A stretch of DNA of 64,000 bases from Paraburkholderia ginsengisoli NBRC 100965 (GCF_000739735.1 NZ_BBJF01000005.1:124001-188000); one strand, 5' to 3'; shown: positions 51,495 through 61,472, numbered from the stretch's first letter. Program-made: numbers and translations. The notes: generated by a model not told the origin, from the letters alone.

Positions 51495-52589
51495 ATGCCC
51501 GCACTCCCGGAATCCACGCTCGACCACGCGACGCCGCGCGTCGCCCGGCGCCGTACCGTTTCGAACCGCATCGCCGTTGCCGCGATGCATGCCGCCGGGT
51601 GCGCGGGCATGTCGCCGGAAATTTTCAGCGCGCGTACCGGCATCGAGGCGCAGGATCTGATCGATGCGAACGGCCGGATAGAAGGCGCGCGGCATCGTCG
51701 GCTCGTGGCGTTGATGACGTCGATCGGTCCGGATATCGAGCCGCTTCTGGATGAGCGTTGCGCGCTGTTTCCGGATTTCCCCGTGCTCGGCAATCTATGC
51801 CTGAACGCGCGTACGCTGCGCGAGGCGATCGATGCGTTCATCACTTTTCGTCCGCTCATTGGCGAGTTCGATTTTCTTTTCTGCCAGGAGACGCCCGAGT
51901 CGGTGCAGTTCGAGTACATCGCGGAGTTCTCGCCCGAAAACTGCTTTCAGGCACTCGCGAATTTCCAGGTGCTGGCGACGCTGATCCGCGCGTACGATGT
52001 CGCGCAACCCACGGTATTTCGTGTCGCGTTGACTTGCGATGAGCCACGCCGCGCTCACGTGCCCGGCGATTTTTTCGGCGCGGCGGTGCGCTATTGCGCG
52101 TCCGCGAACCAGATGCAGTTCCCGGCGGCAGCGCTGGACCGGCCGTTTACGAAATACAACGCGGTGCTAGCGCCGTTTCTTCTGCAACAGACGCAAAAGG
52201 AATTGCAGCGCGTTCAGCAAAGCGGTTTGTTTTCCACGCATATCGCGGAGCTGGTCAGAGACATCATCGCGGATGAAAGCGGAGAAGCGCCGACGTCATC
52301 GTCCTTGCTGGCGCAGATTTGTGAACGACTGAATACGTCGCGCTGGACGTTGCGCCGCCAGTTGCAGGCCGAGGGTTTGCATTTCAGCGAACTGGAAGCG
52401 CGGGTCAAGTTCAAGGAGGCTTGCCGGTTGCTGGCCGACACACGTTTTAGCGTCGCGCAGATCAGCGAGCAACTCGGTTTCTCGTCGCAAAGCGCATTCA
52501 CGCGCTTCTTTCGCAGCCGGCACGCGACGCCGCCGGTGGCGTTCAGGCAATGGGCGCGGATTCAGCAAGGGAGCGGGTGCGGGGCTTGA
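51495..52589 (+). CDS. AraC family transcriptional regulator (OruR/Arabinose_bd-2 type)
   Basis: About 364 residues. An N-terminal effector domain (Arabinose_bd/OruR-like, about 20-215) precedes a C-terminal pair of HTHs in the AraC domain (about 260-355: LLAQICERLNTSRWTLRRQL; SVAQISEQLGFSSQSAFTRFFRSRHATPPVAFRQ). It lies 218 bp divergent from the GH3 gene and is its likely activator. The start is uncertain: ATG 51459 is in frame and gives twelve more residues; neither has a strong ribosome-binding site. Confidence 0.9.
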   Translation: MPALPESTLDHATPRVARRRTVSNRIAVAAMHAAGCAGMSPEIFSARTGIEAQDLIDANGRIEGARHRRLVALMTSIGPDIEPLLDERCALFPDFPVLGNLCLNARTLREAIDAFITFRPLIGEFDFLFCQETPESVQFEYIAEFSPENCFQALANFQVLATLIRAYDVAQPTVFRVALTCDEPRRAHVPGDFFGAAVRYCASANQMQFPAAALDRPFTKYNAVLAPFLLQQTQKELQRVQQSGLFSTHIAELVRDIIADESGEAPTSSSLLAQICERLNTSRWTLRRQLQAEGLHFSELEARVKFKEACRLLADTRFSVAQISEQLGFSSQSAFTRFFRSRHATPPVAFRQWARIQQGSGCGA

Positions 52590-52622
52590 TCGGCGCTTTG
52601 GCGGAGTTTGAGATGCCGCGCA

Positions 52623-53021
52623 TCAGCCACCGCGGCCAGACTGATCCTGAACGCTGGCCTGGTGCGCCGCTTCCTGCACGCCCCGTACGGCGGCCGCAAC
52701 GATCAGCCCCGTGAACACCATGCCGACCAGCCCAAGCAATATTGCGTCGATCCGGCCGAACGCCGATGTAGGGACGACGTCGCCGTACCCGATGGTCAAC
52801 GCCGTGATCGCGCAAAAATACAGGGTTTCACCCAGCGGTGAAGCCGTTCGCTTCACCGTCTCCACGGGAGCCCCCATGTAATACATGGCGAGCGTCAGCA
52901 GCACGAACAGCAACAGAAGGCCGGCAAGGATCGCGCGCAGGTACCAAAGCGTTCTGCCTGATTCCCGCAAGATGTCGCGCGCTCTCACGCGAACGACTAC
53001 TTCGCCTGTCCCATTTCCCAT
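52623..53021 (-). CDS. Two-TM potassium-channel-like protein
   Basis: The 132-residue protein has two membrane segments (about 28-48 and 92-112) and the selectivity-filter sequence TIGYGD (76-81), the K+ channel signature. It is similar to KcsA-type 2-TM channels, which function as tetramers. No RCK domain is present. It would allow K+ flux across the inner membrane; role unknown. It is the last gene on the minus strand after the efflux operon. Confidence 0.9.
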   Translation of the reverse strand: MGNGTGEVVVRVRARDILRESGRTLWYLRAILAGLLLLFVLLTLAMYYMGAPVETVKRTASPLGETLYFCAITALTIGYGDVVPTSAFGRIDAILLGLVGMVFTGLIVAAAVRGVQEAAHQASVQDQSGRGG

Positions 53022-53097
53022 TGCAAGATACCTCCTGGATGGTGCTCTCGGGGACGTCGATGTGTACGTTGGACAGACGCACGCGCGAGTGGCGTCA

Positions 53098-54108
53098 TCA
53101 CGCGGGGCGACGCTGCTCGAAAATCAGCAACATCAGACACGCGTAGAGCGTGACGGCCACGAAGAGTCCCATACGAACCGCGAACGCGGTGTACACGTCT
53201 TTGCCCGCTGCGCTGTCCTGCACTGATTGGCCCAGCAGAATGATCATGGTTACCAGGCTGTTCAGCCAGAAGCTCGCCGAATAACGCGTCGGGCTGATGC
53301 GATAGAGCTTGCGTCCCACCAGCAGGCCGAACAGCAGCATCCACAGGAAGAACATCCACAGGTCAGCGAAGAGCCTCAGTGCAAACCAGAACACGATCGC
53401 CAGCAAGCCGCCGAGCAGTGTGGAACCGATCAGATCGCGCGCTGCGTTGCGAGCCGTCGTGGTGCAGCTTTGTCGCCCGAGACTGACGGACTTCATGATG
53501 ATCGGCATGTAGCTCGCCGGATCGGCAATGGCGAGCAGATACGCAGGCATGACCACGAGCGCGGCGCGTAGCGCGATACGGACGGCCTGCCCGTCGGGCA
53601 TGCCCTGAGCCGCAGGCTGCGGCCCCGCGCTCACGGGCTCCGGAAACAGCGCGTGGGTTAGTGCCGCCACCAGCACGGCGAGCACGAGGCCTTTCACCAG
53701 CGCGCCGACTACCGTCACGGCCAGCGGGAAGTCAGTGGTTCCGGCGGCGGAAACCATCGTCAGGCCAGCCACCAGAAAGGTCGAGACCAGATTGTTCCCG
53801 CCGCGCAAACCGTAGCGAAACGCGAGGAAAAGCATCAGGCCGACCAGCATCACGCCAGCGAACGCGTAGTGGCGAAGCAACGGAACGAGGAGCAGGCCGC
53901 TGCCCGTCGTCAAAGCGACGATCAGCGCGAACGCGACGCCAGCCTTGAATGATAGTGGCCGGTTTTGCGTCGCGAGCAGGAAGACGGCGAACACCGGCGC
54001 GATGACCGGGACCGACAGATCCAGTGCGAAGCTGATCGTCAGACACAGCGCCGTCCCTGTGGCAACGCGCAGCGTACGTCGACCGAGAAGCTGAAGCCTG
54101 GGTTCCAT
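53098..54108 (-). CDS. DUF2955 family inner membrane efflux-associated protein
   Basis: The 336-residue protein has about ten hydrophobic segments and a duplicated half structure, like FUSC/AaeB-type proteins. It matches DUF2955, a family found next to HlyD-type adaptors and outer membrane factors. Likely the inner-membrane permease of a tripartite exporter, perhaps for aromatic carboxylic acids, as for the AaeA-AaeB relatives; substrate inferred only from family. Confidence 0.85.
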   Translation of the reverse strand: MEPRLQLLGRRTLRVATGTALCLTISFALDLSVPVIAPVFAVFLLATQNRPLSFKAGVAFALIVALTTGSGLLLVPLLRHYAFAGVMLVGLMLFLAFRYGLRGGNNLVSTFLVAGLTMVSAAGTTDFPLAVTVVGALVKGLVLAVLVAALTHALFPEPVSAGPQPAAQGMPDGQAVRIALRAALVVMPAYLLAIADPASYMPIIMKSVSLGRQSCTTTARNAARDLIGSTLLGGLLAIVFWFALRLFADLWMFFLWMLLFGLLVGRKLYRISPTRYSASFWLNSLVTMIILLGQSVQDSAAGKDVYTAFAVRMGLFVAVTLYACLMLLIFEQRRPA

Positions 54109-54127
54109 GGATGCAATGGTTAGCCGT

Positions 54128-55255
54128 TCAGTAAAGATAGGAGGCCCAGCTCATCACGCGGAAAAACACGCGGCCGAACGGATTGAGCGGATTGCCCGGA
54201 TCTGGAAACGCCATCACTTCTGCCTGCCCACCAACGCGAACGTTGCGAAGGCGTGTCCTCTCATCCGGTTCGAACTCGACGATCACCGGAAAGCGTTGCG
54301 CGGGACGCAGCCAGTCGCGGCTGTTCTGTACCGTCGGCAAACCGCCGGGCGGCGCGCTCTGTCCGACGCTCACGCCGTAGCCGATGCTGCGAAGCCGTCC
54401 TTCGAACACCTCGCCCGGCAGCGCGTCCAGCGCAATCGCCACGCGCGTGCCGGGGCGCAGATGTCCCAGGTTGTTTTCCGTCATATCCGCACTGACCCAC
54501 ACGTCGCGGATTGCAATCAGCGTCATGACCGGATTGCCCACCGCCGCGAACTGGCCGACCTCCGTGCGCAGATCCGTGATGACACCGCCTGAGCGCGCCT
54601 TGATCCGGGTATTCGCCAGATCGAGTTCGGCCTTTTCCAGCGCGGCGCCGGCACTGCGCAACTGCGCGTTTTCCGCCTCCGTGCCGCCTTGCTGCTCGCG
54701 AGCCCGCTGCACTTCGGCACGCGCTGCGGCCACCTGGCTTTGGGCCTGCTCGTGGGTCGCTCGCGCCACTTCGAGGCGCCGCAGCGAGACGGTGCCTTCG
54801 TCGTCGCGATACAGCCTGTCGAGGCGCTCGCTGTCCTGGCGTGCCTTGACTTCGTTCGCGACGGCCGCGCGCAGCGAGGCGAGCGCCGCATCGATCCCTG
54901 CCGTGCTCGCGCCGATCTGCCGGCGCGTCGATTCGAGGTCGGCCCGCGCGCGATCGACGGCGATCCGGTATTGCCCGTTATCGACCTCGAAAAGCAGGTC
55001 GCCCGCTTTGACTTCCTGGTTGTTATGCACGAGCACGCGGGTCACTCGCCCCGATGCTTCCGCAGCCACGGACACGACGTACGCCTGAACGCGCGCCTGT
55101 TGCGTATAGGGGGTGAAGCGATCGGCGAGCAGATACCAGATCAGACTCACGACGATCACGCCGACGACCCACTTCACCGCTTTGCCCGACGGGTCGGCGG
55201 CGGGCGTCGGCGGGTTCGACGGATTGCCGGCGGCGGGCTCGGTCTTGTCGCTCAT
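54128..55255 (-). CDS. HlyD/EmrA-family periplasmic adaptor
   Basis: The 375-residue membrane-fusion protein has a short N-terminal membrane anchor (about 29-46, VVGVIVVSLIWYLLADRF), the biotinyl-lipoyl halves (VTRVLVHNNQEVKAGDLLFEV and NTRIKARSGGVITDLRTEVGQF), a long coiled-coil hairpin (about 100-205) and beta-barrel (WVSADMTENNLGHLRPG). The ATG 55255 overlaps the OMF stop by 4 bp. It links the DUF2955 pump to the outer-membrane channel. Confidence 0.92.
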   Translation of the reverse strand: MSDKTEPAAGNPSNPPTPAADPSGKAVKWVVGVIVVSLIWYLLADRFTPYTQQARVQAYVVSVAAEASGRVTRVLVHNNQEVKAGDLLFEVDNGQYRIAVDRARADLESTRRQIGASTAGIDAALASLRAAVANEVKARQDSERLDRLYRDDEGTVSLRRLEVARATHEQAQSQVAAARAEVQRAREQQGGTEAENAQLRSAGAALEKAELDLANTRIKARSGGVITDLRTEVGQFAAVGNPVMTLIAIRDVWVSADMTENNLGHLRPGTRVAIALDALPGEVFEGRLRSIGYGVSVGQSAPPGGLPTVQNSRDWLRPAQRFPVIVEFEPDERTRLRNVRVGGQAEVMAFPDPGNPLNPFGRVFFRVMSWASYLY

Positions 55256-56805
55256 CGGGACGAACCTTTTGACGGACTGGCGGCGGTGGATTGAGCATTC
55301 GACTCGTTCAGCAGGTCGCCCCAGTCGGTGCGCTGCCGCATCTGCTCGCACGTCGCGGGATCGATGAGCGGCTGTTCCGAGTACCAGCCGCCGCCGAGCG
55401 CCTTATAAAGCGCAATCAGACTGCCGACCGCATTGCCGCGATTGACGATGTAGGCATCCTGCTGCGCGAACAGTGCGCGCTGTGCGTCGAGAACGCGCTG
55501 GAAGTCCGAGTAGCCTTCCCGGTAGATCGTATTGGCGAGCTTCAGCGAACGCTGCGCGGCCGCTTGCGCGTCGTTCAGGATCGTGTCCCGCTGCCACGCG
55601 ACGATGAGTGCGGTCGCGGCGTCGTCGGCCTCGCGGGCCGCTTCGCGCACGGTGTTCTGGTACGCGACGGTCAGCTGCTGCAGCCGGGCATCCTGCACGC
55701 GCACGTTGTTGATTATCTTGCCGTGATCGAACAGGTTCCATGTGACGCTCGGGCCGCCGACGAGAGCCAGCGTGCTTTGAGCGCCGGAGAGCGAACTGGC
55801 GCTCCAGACAAGGGAGCCGAGCAACGACACGGACGGGTAAAAGTCGGCCTCCGCCACGCCGATGAGCGCGGACTGCGCGGCCATCTGCAGTTCGGCCGCG
55901 CGCACATCCGGGCGGCGCAGCAGGAGATCTGCCGGGACGTCCTGCAGAATGGCGCGATTCACGAAGGGCACCACTTCCTCTTTGCCCGGCTGCACGGTCA
56001 GTTCCGGCAACGGGCCAGGCGGTCGCCCAAGCAGCACGGATAGCGCATGATGCGCGAGCACGATCTGACTTTCGAATTCGGGGATGCTGCTCAGCGTGCC
56101 GAGATATTGCGTCTTTGCCTGCTGCAGATCGAGTTCATCGGTCTCACCGCTTTTGAATAGCTTCTGCGCAATCTCGTAGCTGCGCTTCTGCAACTGGGCG
56201 TTATCGTGTGCAATACGCAGGCGCGCCTCGGCCGTGCGCAGCGTGAAATACGTATTGGCGACCTGCGCGTGCAGCAGGACCAACGCGTCGTCGCGATTGG
56301 CTTGCGCCGCGAAAAACGCGGCGTTCGCGGATTCGATTGCGCGGGCGAAGCGCCCCCAGAAATCCAGCTCCCAACCGACACTGAAGCCCGCTCCGTACTG
56401 CCAGTAGCCGCCCGAGCGCGGACCGAGTCCATCCGGTTGATTGCGCGTCGAGTACAGGGCTTCGGCATTGGCCTGTTGTACCTGCGGATAGCGGCCCGCG
56501 ATCGCAATGCCCAGTTGAGCGCGCGCTTCGAGCACGCGCAGACCCGCGATCTTTACGTCGCCGTTGTTCGCATCGGCCTGGGCGATCAGACTCTCGAGGT
56601 TCTGGTCCGCGAATATCCGCCACCATTGCCGGATGTCGGGCTGGCTGGCCTGCTGCGTGACCTGCTCGATCGACGTGCTGCTCCAGTGCTCCGTCCAGTT
56701 CTCGTGCTGCGGATGAAAATCCGGTCCAACACGCATGCACGCGCTCAGGCAGCCCATGGCGAGAAGCGGCCAGTGCAGGCGTGCGTGAACTGCCGCGGGG
56801 AACAC
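55252..56805 (-). CDS. NodT-family RND-type outer membrane efflux lipoprotein
   Basis: The 517-residue TolC-like outer membrane factor starts with GTG 56805 (ribosome-binding site CCGGAGG) and a lipoprotein signal (lipobox LSAC). The two OEP repeats include WWRIFADQNLESLIAQADANN, the helical barrel segments and LLGRPPGPLPEL...DVPADLLLRRPDVRAAE, typical of NodT proteins. It is the upstream partner of the adaptor and DUF2955 genes. Confidence 0.93.
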   Translation of the reverse strand: MFPAAVHARLHWPLLAMGCLSACMRVGPDFHPQHENWTEHWSSTSIEQVTQQASQPDIRQWWRIFADQNLESLIAQADANNGDVKIAGLRVLEARAQLGIAIAGRYPQVQQANAEALYSTRNQPDGLGPRSGGYWQYGAGFSVGWELDFWGRFARAIESANAAFFAAQANRDDALVLLHAQVANTYFTLRTAEARLRIAHDNAQLQKRSYEIAQKLFKSGETDELDLQQAKTQYLGTLSSIPEFESQIVLAHHALSVLLGRPPGPLPELTVQPGKEEVVPFVNRAILQDVPADLLLRRPDVRAAELQMAAQSALIGVAEADFYPSVSLLGSLVWSASSLSGAQSTLALVGGPSVTWNLFDHGKIINNVRVQDARLQQLTVAYQNTVREAAREADDAATALIVAWQRDTILNDAQAAAQRSLKLANTIYREGYSDFQRVLDAQRALFAQQDAYIVNRGNAVGSLIALYKALGGGWYSEQPLIDPATCEQMRQRTDWGDLLNESNAQSTAASPSKGSSR

Positions 56806-56823
56806 GGATAGCCTCCGGACGCA

Positions 56824-57927
56824 TCAGGCGTGGTGCTCCTGTTTTAACCGCGCCGGTTTGCCCTGGTCTTTCACCCATCGCCAGAACAGCTGATAACCCA
56901 CCGCGAGCATGACAGGTCCGATGAACAGGCCGATGACGCCGCCTGTCACCATGCCCCCGAGCGCGCCGATCAGCACCACCGGCATCGGGACGGCAACACC
57001 CCGGCCAAGCAGCAATGGCTTGAGCACGTTATCCGCAAGTCCCGCGACGAACACGTAGACCGAGAAGATGATCGTCATGGTGCTCACGCCTTGCGTGACG
57101 ATCACGAAGACAATCACGGGAACCGTGATCAGCGTGGCGGGCAATTGCATGATGCCGACCAGCAGCACCGCGAGCGCGAGCAGACCCGCGCCGGGAATAC
57201 CCATGATGACGAATGCGATGCCGATGAGCAGCATCTGGATGAACGCGATCCCGACCACGCCTTGAGCGACCGCGCGAATCGTCGCCGTGCAAAGTTCGGT
57301 GATCTGCGGGCCGTTCTCGGGACCGGAGATGCGCGAGGCAATCTGCACCGCACTGCGGTGGCCTTTCTCACCGTGCGCCATCAATATCCCGGCAACGATC
57401 AGGGCAACGAAGAATACCAGCAGCCCCGCACCCAGCCCGGTGACGGTTCCGAGCACCGCGAGACCGGCCTCCTTGAGTTGGGGGGCGAACTTCTGCGCAA
57501 CGCCTGTGAGGTCGATCGAGGCCTGTTGCCAGAAATCGTAGACACGCTGGCCGATGATCGGCCAGCCGGACACGGAGGCGTCCGGCGGTGGAATGCGGAA
57601 GCTGCCGCTTTTGAAAATAGCCATTCCATGCTCGATCGAATGGGCCACCGCCACGCCCAGCAGATACGTCGGCACGAGGATGATGGCAAACGCGACGAGG
57701 ATGATCAGCGTGGCGGTCAAGCCATCCTTGTCGGCGAGTACAAGCCGAAGTCTGACCTGCAGCGGATACAGCGTAATGGCGAGGATCAACGCCCATACCA
57801 TGAGATTCAGGAACGGGGCGAAGATCCTGAAGCAGAAGATCGCCAGAACGGCGACCAGTCCCGCGCGAATCAGAACATCGAGCAGTTCTCTGGACAAAAC
57901 CCGTTCGGTAATCGGTGTGAGTGGCAT
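56824..57927 (-). CDS. AI-2E (PerM) family permease
   Basis: The 367-residue inner-membrane protein has six to eight hydrophobic segments and the family motifs FLNLMVWALILAITLYPL, GVVGIAFIQMLLIGIAFVIMG and ALGGMVTGGVIGLFIGPVML. Start ATG 57927 with GGGAGACACGTC. Family members include YhhQ/TqsA-type exporters and Na+/H+ antiporters, so the substrate cannot be fixed. It precedes the efflux genes by 18 bp and may be co-transcribed. Confidence 0.9.
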   Translation of the reverse strand: MPLTPITERVLSRELLDVLIRAGLVAVLAIFCFRIFAPFLNLMVWALILAITLYPLQVRLRLVLADKDGLTATLIILVAFAIILVPTYLLGVAVAHSIEHGMAIFKSGSFRIPPPDASVSGWPIIGQRVYDFWQQASIDLTGVAQKFAPQLKEAGLAVLGTVTGLGAGLLVFFVALIVAGILMAHGEKGHRSAVQIASRISGPENGPQITELCTATIRAVAQGVVGIAFIQMLLIGIAFVIMGIPGAGLLALAVLLVGIMQLPATLITVPVIVFVIVTQGVSTMTIIFSVYVFVAGLADNVLKPLLLGRGVAVPMPVVLIGALGGMVTGGVIGLFIGPVMLAVGYQLFWRWVKDQGKPARLKQEHHA

Positions 57928-58186
57928 GACGTGTCTCCCGCGGGTCATATCGAGGATCTGACGGCGACAGTCGAGGCCACGTCCATCACCATGGCAGTCG
58001 GAACGGAACGCGGCGCCGCGTCGGTCGACCTCCTGAAGTAGTCGGATATCGACCGGCTACTTGCCCGCCGTATGGCCTGGCAGGCCTTTCAGCGTGACCG
58101 CTTCGCCTATGCCTTCACGGCGACGACATCCGTCATCGCCGTCCTATTCCGACTGGAACGACGCCTCGCGATCGTACGTACTGGCA

Positions 58187-58756
58187 TCAGATATCGAGCC
58201 TGCTGACCTTCGTGCCTTCGAAGCTGAGATTGGCCATCAGGCCTGAGTTGGTCAGCACGAAACCGACGATCGGCGCCCCTGTCGTTGCCGTGTCGAGCAC
58301 ACCGTTGGCGCCGGTCTTCGCCACCGCAACCGAGCCATCCACCCCGGCTGTCCAGCCTTTGTCGCTCGTCTGGAATTTCTGGAGCGCGGCATCGGTCATG
58401 AACATCAGGAACACCGCTTTGGACTGAGCGCCAATCTGCAAGCCGAACGAGGCGGTACTGGTCTTGTAATAACCGATGGATGTGCCTCCCTTGCGGAGTG
58501 CACCTTCGCCATATTCGCCGCCGACGACGAGGCCTGCCGCGATTACCGATGGAAAGACGAGAATAGCCTTGGCCTTGTCTGCCACCGCCTGCGCGCCCGG
58601 TGTCGTGCTGAACAGTTTCTTGAGCGCGCCATCGACGCCGGCATCAATTTCCTGCCGCTTGTTTGCGGCCTCCGTCGGCGTCGAAGTCGTGTTGCAACCG
58701 GCCAGCGAGGCGGCCAGTGCGATGGCCGTTAGCGATAAGAAGGCGCGACGCTCCAT
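58187..58756 (-). CDS. SYLF-domain (Ysc84-like) lipoprotein, BPSL1445 type
   Basis: The 189-residue lipoprotein has a Tat/lipoprotein-like start (MERRAFLSLTAIALAASLAG, lipobox LAGC). The SYLF domain (about 40-189) has KAKAILVFPSVIAAGLVVGGEYGEGALRKGG and SFGLQIGAQSKAVFLMFMTDAALQKF. In Burkholderia pseudomallei BPSL1445 is a surface-exposed immunogenic lipoprotein of this fold. The start has GAGGAGAG upstream. Monocistronic. Confidence 0.92.
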   Translation of the reverse strand: MERRAFLSLTAIALAASLAGCNTTSTPTEAANKRQEIDAGVDGALKKLFSTTPGAQAVADKAKAILVFPSVIAAGLVVGGEYGEGALRKGGTSIGYYKTSTASFGLQIGAQSKAVFLMFMTDAALQKFQTSDKGWTAGVDGSVAVAKTGANGVLDTATTGAPIVGFVLTNSGLMANLSFEGTKVSRLDI

Positions 58757-59291
58757 GAGACTCTCCTCGGCTGACGTGCAGCGGATAGGGATTCCGCGCA
58801 TCTGGAAATGCTTGATCTGGATTTCCCGCTTCGAAGCGGGAGGACGAGTCGATGTCGTGATGGGAAGCCTTCAGGCCAGCGCGATCGGACCAGGTAGGCC
58901 AAACATGCAGGGAATGTCGAACCGGCATGAATCAACCATAGTCCGCAACAGGCATGTCGACATCGCCATAGCGACCGCCGAACAAAAATACATCGGGTTA
59001 AGCATAGGCGTGAGGCACGCCGGCAGGTATTGGACCTTGGTCGTATGTCGCGCGGAGTGGCGGCAATCCACTGGAACCCGACGCCACCCGTCTCTTCAAT
59101 CGAGCCGGCGTGCGTGGCAACCAGGGCTTTTGTTGGAAGTTGTTATGGGTGACAACAGGTCGGGCGGCCCGATCGTTGCCGGTTGCCTCGTGTTCGTCAT
59201 CCATTGCGGAATGGGCGCTCCGGAGGCGATCGACCCATGTCGAGCGTTAGGATGAGCGCTGCCGGTAACGTCAACGGTGATTCGAAAAATG
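58757..59291. other. Intergenic region of about 530 bp
   Basis: It holds the SYLF promoter and no gene I can support. Frames here (58476-59255 plus strand) are continuations of antisense to the SYLF gene and have no start signal. Confidence 0.5.
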
Positions 59292-59744
59292 CTAATGACC
59301 GTCCGTGCGTGGCCCGGTCCCATGACAACCGGTTGTCGTTCTGGTGTGATCGCTTTGATCACCGGGCGCGGCGCTTCCTCTCGCGCCCTCCGTCGGAACC
59401 GAAATCAGCGTGACGCCGTCCGTTGCGCCGACCACGTGCCCGCGATGATCGCGAAGCATCGCACGCACACTGGCGCTATCGGCGCCGCCCGGACAACCGA
59501 CGAGTATCGCCATATGGTCGAGATAGCCGGCCGTTGCGGGCGACTCGCCGAGCCGGCGACATGCGTCTCCCGCGTTGGGGTAGCCGTTGCCGAAGGGCGC
59601 GAGCGATGCGGGCCACGCGAAATGCGCGTGAGCGTCGACCGCACTCGCCGCGTGACTGGCCGAGGCCGAGGCCACAGCAACGAAAGCCAACGCGAGCGCT
59701 GCGGACTTTGCGCTGGAACCGATAAATTTGATCACGCTTCCCAT
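59292..59744 (-). CDS. Small secreted hypothetical protein
   Basis: The 150-residue protein has a signal peptide (SAKSAALALAFVAVASASAS, cleavage near HAASA). The mature part has two Cys (DACRRLGES...ILVGCPGG) that could form a disulfide, and a C-terminal His/Gly/Thr-rich tail. Start ATG 59744 has an ideal AGGAGG. The family is not recognised. Codon use is consistent with its neighbours. Confidence 0.7.
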   Translation of the reverse strand: MGSVIKFIGSSAKSAALALAFVAVASASASHAASAVDAHAHFAWPASLAPFGNGYPNAGDACRRLGESPATAGYLDHMAILVGCPGGADSASVRAMLRDHRGHVVGATDGVTLISVPTEGARGSAAPGDQSDHTRTTTGCHGTGPRTDGH

Positions 59745-59836
59745 TAGCCATCCTCCTTGCGCCGAGCCCAAGCTGTCTTATTGGAACCGAACGGGACGAC
59801 GCAGCTCATCGCGCGTGTTCAGACCGCGTTCTTAAC

Positions 59837-60478
59837 CTACGCTTCAGCCAGCACCTGCTCGATCACCTTCACGAACTGCTCGACCGGCTGCCCGCCGCTC
59901 ACCAGGTATCGACGGTTGAAGATGATGGCCGGCACCGACTGGATGCCCATCTCCTGGTTATTCTGTTCTTCCGCGCGAACTTCATCGCCATACGCGCCGC
60001 TTGTCAGCACGTTACGTGCTGCGGTCGCGTCGAGTCCCACGGAGTGCGCCGCTTCGACCAGCACGTCGTGATTGCTCGGGTCCTTGCCGTCGGCATGATA
60101 GGCCCGCAGCAGTGCCAGCTTGAGCGGCAACTGCTTGCCTTCGATGCCCGCCCAATGCAGCAGGCGGTGCGCGTCGAAGGTGTTATAGACCCGCGTACGC
60201 GGACCGAATTCGAAGCCGACGCTTGCGCCACGCTCGCGAATCATCGCTTGCGTTTCGGCGATCTGCGCCGGTGTGCGTCCATACTTCTTGCCGAGATAAT
60301 CGACAATGGCTTCGCCGTCCGGTCCCATCTGCGGGTTGAGCTCGAACGGATGCACGGCTATCTGCGCGTCGACGGTATCGGCGAAACGCGCCAGTGCCAG
60401 CTGAAGCGAGGAGAGGCCGACCGCGCACCACGGGCAGGCGATATCGGAGACAAAATCGATGGTGAGCGCTTGTTTCAT
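59837..60478 (-). CDS. DsbA-family FrnE-type oxidoreductase
   Basis: The 213-residue thioredoxin-fold protein has active-site CPWC (15-18) at the start of the domain, the helical insertion typical of FrnE (about 60-165), and a cis-Pro motif near SVPAIIFNRRYLVSGGQ. It lacks a signal peptide from ATG 60478 (AAGGACCGCA upstream), so it is cytoplasmic. FrnE proteins are disulfide isomerases, sometimes with glutathione-type or polyketide roles; the role is inferred from family. Confidence 0.92.
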   Translation of the reverse strand: MKQALTIDFVSDIACPWCAVGLSSLQLALARFADTVDAQIAVHPFELNPQMGPDGEAIVDYLGKKYGRTPAQIAETQAMIRERGASVGFEFGPRTRVYNTFDAHRLLHWAGIEGKQLPLKLALLRAYHADGKDPSNHDVLVEAAHSVGLDATAARNVLTSGAYGDEVRAEEQNNQEMGIQSVPAIIFNRRYLVSGGQPVEQFVKVIEQVLAEA

Positions 60479-60722
60479 TGCGGTCCTTGCTGGATGGATG
60501 ACGCGTCGCGCGGCGCGTATGGCGCGCGCGACAGAGGCAGACAGCGTAGCGTGATTTGCCGACTCTTGCAGGACCGCGCGTAGAGCACCGCGCTGATGCG
60601 CGAGCGCTGCCGGATTGGACCGCAAGACCCGGAGTGTTTTCTTTGCAGCGTGCCCGTACACTGGCCCGATCGAACCCATTCCAATTCATTGAACCGGCCA
60701 TGAGCACCGCCGCGAATCGACC

Positions 60723-61472
60723 ATGAACTCAAGTAAAGCAGAAGCGCCCGTCATCGCCTCCCCGCAAACGATCGCGCAACGGATCGACGCGCTCGACTGG
60801 CGAGGAATCGAACAGGATCTCGATCTGTACGGATGCGCGGTGATTCCCGGACTCGTCACGGCGCCCGAATGCGACGCGCTGGCCGCCCTCTATCCGCGCG
60901 ACGATCTCTATCGAAGCCGGGTCGTCATGGCGCGCCACGGTTTCGGTCGCGGTGAATATAAGTACTTCGACTATCCGTTGCCTGAGCCGATCGGCGCGTT
61001 GCGCGCCACGATGTACCCGCATCTCGCGCCGGTGGCAAACCGCTGGAATCAGGCGATGAACATCGACGTGCGCTATCCGGCGCAGCACGCGGACTTCATC
61101 CGCCGTTGCCATGACGCGGGCCAGGTCCGCCCGACGCCATTGATCCTCCAATACGGCGAGGGCGACTACAACTGTCTGCATCAGGATCTCTATGGCGAGC
61201 ATGTCTTTCCGCTGCAGGTCGCGATCCTGCTGTCGGAACCGGGGCGGGACTTTACCGGCGGCGAATTCGTGATGACGGAGCAGCGTCCGCGTATGCAGTC
61301 TCGCGCGGAAGTGGTGCCGCTCGCGCAAGGCGATGCGGTGGTGTTCACGGTGAACAGCCGGCCGGTTCAGGGGACGCGCGGGCCCTATCGCGTCACGCTG
61401 CGTCATGGTGTCAGCCGTTTGCGCTCGGGGCGTCGGCATACGGTGGGGGTGATTTTTCACGACGCGTTGTGA
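60723..61472 (+). CDS. 2OG-Fe(II) oxygenase
   Basis: The 249-residue double-stranded beta-helix oxygenase has the HxD motif at His153-Asp155 (NCLHQDLYGEH) and a distal His228 in TLRHGVSRLRSGRRHT with following Arg residues for 2-oxoglutarate. It resembles the proteobacterial 2OG-Fe(II) family that acts on small or nucleic acid substrates; the substrate is unknown. ATG 60723 lies close to the divergent FrnE gene start (245 bp). Confidence 0.9.
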   Translation: MNSSKAEAPVIASPQTIAQRIDALDWRGIEQDLDLYGCAVIPGLVTAPECDALAALYPRDDLYRSRVVMARHGFGRGEYKYFDYPLPEPIGALRATMYPHLAPVANRWNQAMNIDVRYPAQHADFIRRCHDAGQVRPTPLILQYGEGDYNCLHQDLYGEHVFPLQVAILLSEPGRDFTGGEFVMTEQRPRMQSRAEVVPLAQGDAVVFTVNSRPVQGTRGPYRVTLRHGVSRLRSGRRHTVGVIFHDAL

